From: Clostridium pasteurianum BC1
GTDB lineage: Bacteria > Bacillota > Clostridia > Clostridiales > Clostridiaceae
Assembly (NCBI RefSeq): GCF_000389635.1
Contig: NC_021182.1
Coordinates: 3,761,925-3,825,924, forward strand
Length of the DNA stretch: 64,000 bases
Direction of reading: 5' to 3'
Positions 61,175 to 64,000 of the stretch are shown here, piece after piece. Position numbers and translations under genes: made by a program. Below the pieces are notes generated by a model. It was not told the origin of the DNA, did no database searches, and was given only the letters and a program-made list of their open reading frames with translations. Positions within the stretch are counted from its first letter, which is position 1. Every line of letters starts with the position of its first letter.

Positions 61175-61852
61175 ATGCCAATTTACTCATTAAGCGATGA
61201 TTTAATCTTTCCTCATCCTTCTCTATCAAGAGAGGATGGGCTCTTAGCTGTATACGGAGACCTGTCTCCAGAGAGACTGTTACTTGCCTATTCTAATGGA
61301 ATATTTCCCTGGTTCTCAGAAGATGAACCAATACTATGGTGGTCTCCTGACCCTAGATTCATTCTCTATCCAAAAGACGTAAAAATTTCTCATTCTATGA
61401 AAAAAATAATTAAAAAGAATATATATAAAATTACATTTGACACTTGTTTTAGAGAAGTTATATATAATTGTGGTAATACAAGGAAAGAAAGTGGAACCTG
61501 GATTACTAATGAAATGATAGAAGCCTACTGCAAGCTCCATGAACTTGGTTTTGCACATTCTGTAGAAGCCTGGCATGAAAACAAGTTAGTAGGTGGACTA
61601 TATGGAATTATCATTGGAAAATGTTTTTTTGGAGAATCTATGTTTTCTACTATGAGTAATAGTTCTAAAGCAGCTTTTATTACTCTTTGCAAATTATTAG
61701 AGGAAAAAAATTTTATTGTAATAGACTGCCAAGTTTATACTCAACATCTTGAAAGCTTAGGTGCAGTAAACATTCCTAGAAATGAATTTTTAGAACTTGT
61801 TCAAAAAGGGATTTCAATGTACCCATTAAAATTATCCTTTAATAAAAAATGA
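61175..61852 (+). CDS. aat: Leucyl/phenylalanyl-tRNA-protein transferase
   Basis: A 225-residue N-end-rule enzyme that adds Leu or Phe from tRNA to proteins with N-terminal Arg or Lys. The conserved [20 protein letters not shown] and the core [29 protein letters not shown] with the final [17 protein letters not shown] are all present. The family is common in proteobacteria and only scattered in clostridia. GGATGG precedes ATG 61175. The ClpS/ClpA partners are not in this window. Confidence 0.95.
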   Translation: MPIYSLSDDLIFPHPSLSREDGLLAVYGDLSPERLLLAYSNGIFPWFSEDEPILWWSPDPRFILYPKDVKISHSMKKIIKKNIYKITFDTCFREVIYNCGNTRKESGTWITNEMIEAYCKLHELGFAHSVEAWHENKLVGGLYGIIIGKCFFGESMFSTMSNSSKAAFITLCKLLEEKNFIVIDCQVYTQHLESLGAVNIPRNEFLELVQKGISMYPLKLSFNKK

Positions 61853-61882
61853 TGCTTTGTTTACATAATATTGATTATATCC

Positions 61883-62032
61883 TTGCTAGTTTCTGTGGAT
61901 ATTCAGGAAATTGTTCAGTTGAAGTCTAATGAGAAAATTAGTTTTGAAGAAATTTCCCTAAAGGATGCTGAAAAGCTCTATTTTAAAAGAGAAAAATATA
62001 TAAGTCATATAAAAAATTTAATTCCATATTAG
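61883..62032 (+). pseudogene. C-terminal remnant of a biotin-dependent carboxylase (PxpC/KipA)
   Basis: The frame reads LLVSVDIQEIVQLKSNEKIS then FEEISLKDAEKLYFKREKYI and ends SHIKNLIPY. Pattern QLKPGDKV-F-EISLEEA-KLY is the C-terminus of 5-oxoprolinase subunit C. Most of the gene is lost. Confidence 0.65.
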
Positions 62033-62106
62033 CCTCTAATTCCCTGTAATAGCCTTATGAAAACTACATAAATATAATAATGCTATTAAAAAAGGAGATG
62101 TTAGAT

Positions 62107-62298
62107 ATGGCAAATAAAAAAAGTAAAGGTAGATTCTCTGTATCAGAGGGAAGAGAAGCTGCAGCTAAATTTAAGCTGGAAGCTGCCGAAGAAGTTGGAA
62201 TTCCAACTAAAGGAACACATAGTGTGAATGTTACTTCAGAACAAAAAAATTCTGTTGGTGTAATTAATAAATCTAATAAAGGAACTAAAAAAATATAA
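62107..62298 (+). CDS. Small basic protein, possibly SASP-like, 63 residues
   Basis: ATG 62107 after AAAAGGAGATG. The product (MANKKSKGRFSVSEGREAAA then KFKLEAAEEVGIPTKGT) has a segment similar in pattern to the first helix of alpha/beta-type small acid-soluble spore proteins (LK-E-A-E-G-), but the second SASP helix (GG-x-TK-LV) is missing, so this is a distant or degenerate relative at most. A terminator follows at 62355. Unassigned otherwise. Confidence 0.5.
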   Translation: MANKKSKGRFSVSEGREAAAKFKLEAAEEVGIPTKGTHSVNVTSEQKNSVGVINKSNKGTKKI

Positions 62299-62354
62299 AA
62301 TGATTTTTTATACAATGTAAAAATAAATTTATAGTATAAATTTGTACAAATAAG

Positions 62355-62398
62355 AGCTGTGTCACAATGCATTTCCATGCATAGATAGTGACACAGCT
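62355..62398. terminator. Bidirectional terminator
   Basis: AGCTGTGTCAC/GTGACACAGCT stem with a second inner stem ATGCAT; T run downstream. Confidence 0.8.
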
Positions 62399-62516
62399 TT
62401 TTAAATATTTAATTTAGACGCATGAAAAACAAAATTACCAAAAACAGTTTTTTATTTACTGTTTAGTAATTTAAGGTTTAATATTAATCTACAAAGCTAA
62501 AGTGTTTATTTTGTTG

Positions 62517-63047
62517 TTACTTATGGTCAAAGATATATTTGATATAGTCTTTTGCGCTCTGGTTAATATCTTCATCACTAGCTTGATACGAAGCCCCAAA
62601 TATAGCAAAATATGGCAAAGAGACTGCACCAACATGCACTGCGGTTGCTTTAAAAGGAGCAATAACCTCATCTACTGTAAATTTAACTGAACCGGAAGGC
62701 AAATAATTATCTTTTTTATCGCCAATTGACATTGCTATCCCCAGCTTCTTCCCTTTGAGCTTATGACCTTTAGAACCATAAGACCACCCATGAGTGAAAA
62801 CATCATCCAACCACTTTTTTAATAACGGGGGATAGCTATACCAATATAATGGAAATTGGAATATAATACTATCGTATGTCTCGATTAATTTTTGCTCTTT
62901 TAAAACATCAATATTCCAGTCTGGATACTCTTTGTAAATCTCATGAATAGTAATTTTATCAGGATATTGAAGCAATTCCTGTTTCCATCTTTTATTTATT
63001 TTTGAATCTTCTATGTTCGGGTGTGCTAAAATTACAAGTTTTTTCAT
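62517..63047 (-). CDS. NAD(P)H-dependent quinone/nitro reductase, flavodoxin fold
   Basis: A 176-residue flavoprotein of the MdaB/YwrO/KefF group. The FMN site starts KLVILAHPNIEDSKINKRWK; FQFPLYWYSYPPLLKKWLDD is the family hallmark, followed by GWSYG. It probably reduces quinones or azo/nitro compounds with NAD(P)H. AGGAG precedes ATG 63047. It is divergent from an HxlR gene, the usual partner in electrophile stress. Confidence 0.9.
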   Translation of the reverse strand: MKKLVILAHPNIEDSKINKRWKQELLQYPDKITIHEIYKEYPDWNIDVLKEQKLIETYDSIIFQFPLYWYSYPPLLKKWLDDVFTHGWSYGSKGHKLKGKKLGIAMSIGDKKDNYLPSGSVKFTVDEVIAPFKATAVHVGAVSLPYFAIFGASYQASDEDINQSAKDYIKYIFDHK

Positions 63048-63242
63048 AATAGTTCTCCTTTTCTTAAATTTTTATGAATTTATTTCAAAATCAAAAAAAC
63101 AGGATATACTAAGCCAAACTGTTCTATCAATATTTATAAAGTGTGTTCTAATTTTAGCTCAAAAGTAAGTACAGCTCTTTATAATATTTTGTTTTTTTGA
63201 ATATTTACATTTTATAACGCATGGAGTGTACTGTAAATACAC

Positions 63243-63271
63243 ACTTTCAAGTAACAATGTTACTTGAAAGT
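63243..63271. promoter_or_regulatory. Perfect dyad, candidate HxlR operator
   Basis: ACTTTCAAGTAAC-AAT-GTTACTTGAAAGT, a perfect 13-bp inverted repeat between the divergent HxlR and reductase genes; position and pattern fit regulation of both by the HxlR protein. Confidence 0.75.
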
Positions 63272-63356
63272 ATGTATTAGATGGTGTTAGTATATGATAA
63301 AGGTAGTACTGGACTATAACTCTGCTATTATTTAAATTTGTAAAAAGGAGGTTATT

Positions 63357-63722
63357 ATGAAGCAATATAATTTAGGTATAGAAGCTACACTTGAAATAAT
63401 CGGAGGTAAATGGAAAGCATTAATCATATGCCTTTTAATGCATGGAAAAAAAAGGACAAGCGAATTACAACGTCGTATTCCGACTATTACTCAAAAGGTT
63501 CTTATTCAACAACTTCGTGAACTTGAAGAGGATGGTATTGTAGGTAGAATTGTATATAATCAAATGCCTCCCAGAGTTGAGTATCATATTACAGAGTATG
63601 GAGTATCAGTAAATAAAATAATTGATTTAATGTGTTCTTGGGGAAGAGATAATATTAAAAAAAGACAACAACAGGGAGAAGATATAGAATTATTACCAAA
63701 TGATTTAAAAGCTATTGATTAG
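63357..63722 (+). CDS. HxlR-family transcriptional regulator
   Basis: A 121-residue winged-helix regulator. The start (LGIEATLEIIGGKWKALIIC) and ITQKVLIQQLRELEEDGIVG, with YHITEYG-SV, define the HxlR/YodB family. The usual sensor Cys near position 6 is absent from the first residues, though Cys occurs at ALIICLL, so thiol sensing as in YodB is uncertain. AAGGAGG precedes ATG 63357. It is divergent from the reductase gene. Confidence 0.92.
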   Translation: MKQYNLGIEATLEIIGGKWKALIICLLMHGKKRTSELQRRIPTITQKVLIQQLRELEEDGIVGRIVYNQMPPRVEYHITEYGVSVNKIIDLMCSWGRDNIKKRQQQGEDIELLPNDLKAID

Positions 63723-63791
63723 AGTACAAGAGTCTGTCAATAATTTTGTGTAAACTGCCATAAGAAATTTTAAATTAGATGTTTTTATGAG

Positions 63792-63832
63792 AAACTAGGT
63801 TTGGTATTAGAAATATAAAAACCTAGTTTTTT
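63792..63832 (+). terminator. Terminator of the HxlR gene
   Basis: AAACTAGGTTT/AAACCTAGTTTTTT stem and T run, about 70 bases after the stop. Confidence 0.8.
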
Positions 63833-63894
63833 ATATTTATTATATATTTTTACAGTAAAGCATTATAGCTATGACTAGAAGATTATAGGTAAAT

Positions 63895-64000
63895 TTAAAA
63901 AATTACAGTTTCAAGCCTATCACTAAAATATATAGATAATTGAGCTAGTATTTGAGCCCATCCACGTATAGATTGGGTCCACTTTTTGCTTATATCCATT
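63895..64000 (-). CDS. C-terminal end of an IS256-family transposase (partial)
   Basis: The last 34 codons on the minus strand, MDISKKWTQSIRGWAQILAQ followed by LSIYFSDRLETVIF and a stop. The WT-xIR-W-xxL-QL-IYF-DRL pattern is the C-terminus of the IS256/Transposase_mut family. The rest lies outside the window, so intactness cannot be judged. Confidence 0.75.
   Translation of the reverse strand, partial: MDISKKWTQSIRGWAQILAQLSIYFSDRLETVIF

Noticed and set aside
1-64000. tRNA, rRNA and replication origin
   Set aside because: No tRNA cloverleaf with T-loop GTTCRAATC pattern, no rRNA sequence and no DnaA-box cluster with dnaA or repA gene was recognised on either strand; weak tRNA candidates could be missed without a program.

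Overview
The window is a strongly AT-rich chromosomal segment of a low-GC Gram-positive anaerobe, most likely a saccharolytic Clostridium. The main pointers are a stand-alone A-type flavodiiron protein, lysine 2,3-aminomutase with beta-lysine acetyltransferase, SigI/RsgI, the many AT-rich intergenic hairpins and the ribosome binding sites (GGAGG type). I see no rRNA, tRNA, CRISPR array or replication origin. The species cannot be fixed from the sequence alone.

Layout. 1-3.5 kb: start of an ABC-F gene (minus), then an MFS pump of foreign base composition set among gene debris (Uma2, Fe-alcohol dehydrogenase, MerR, tetracycline-resistance GTPase). 3.5-11.9 kb: an AAA-ATPase/PD-(D/E)XK protein, a flavodiiron protein, small proteins, NADH oxidase, and an SDR plus DHA2 pump operon. 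12.2-14.6 kb: an IS110-family element with a candidate bridge-RNA leader, placed between that operon and a TetR gene. 14.7-19.9 kb: a sugar acetyltransferase, a GH13 glucosidase with a frameshifted AraC regulator, a DsbA-like protein and a PC4-like protein. 20.2-29.3 kb: a sigma-54-dependent PTS locus (IIA, IIB, IIC, class II aldolase, DhaK, DhaL) with a LevR-type activator. 29.5-36.1 kb: an APC permease/LysR pair, an esterase and ablAB for N-epsilon-acetyl-beta-lysine. 37-40.3 kb: GreA, an ECF sigma factor with an RsgI-like anti-sigma factor, and a lipoprotein. 40.7-46.2 kb: class I aldolase divergent from a four-gene operon (GH130, sugar nucleotidyltransferase, GT4, alpha/alpha-barrel protein) that has a perfect CIRCE operator at its promoter. 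47.4-52 kb: an ABC-2 exporter and an aldo/keto reductase split by an IS4-family element with a 10-bp duplication. 52.4-64 kb: an epoxyqueuosine-reductase-like protein, GH68 levansucrase, SigI/RsgI, a phosphate transporter pair, deoC, aat, an HxlR/flavodoxin-fold pair, and the end of an IS256-family transposase.

Three things stand out. First, a family of five dispersed intergenic elements of about 135-195 bp folds into the same two-hairpin structure, with compensatory base changes, and no protein is attached to it. Second, a perfect HrcA/CIRCE site sits in front of a mannoside or mannan-like synthesis and phosphorolysis operon, which predicts heat-shock control of a carbohydrate polymer. Third, the segment is littered with gene remnants, many fused to unrelated pieces. 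These include a 42-bp exact copy of deoC inside a nitroreductase remnant, and one 30-bp junction sequence attached to two unrelated remnants, so this is an actively rearranging region.
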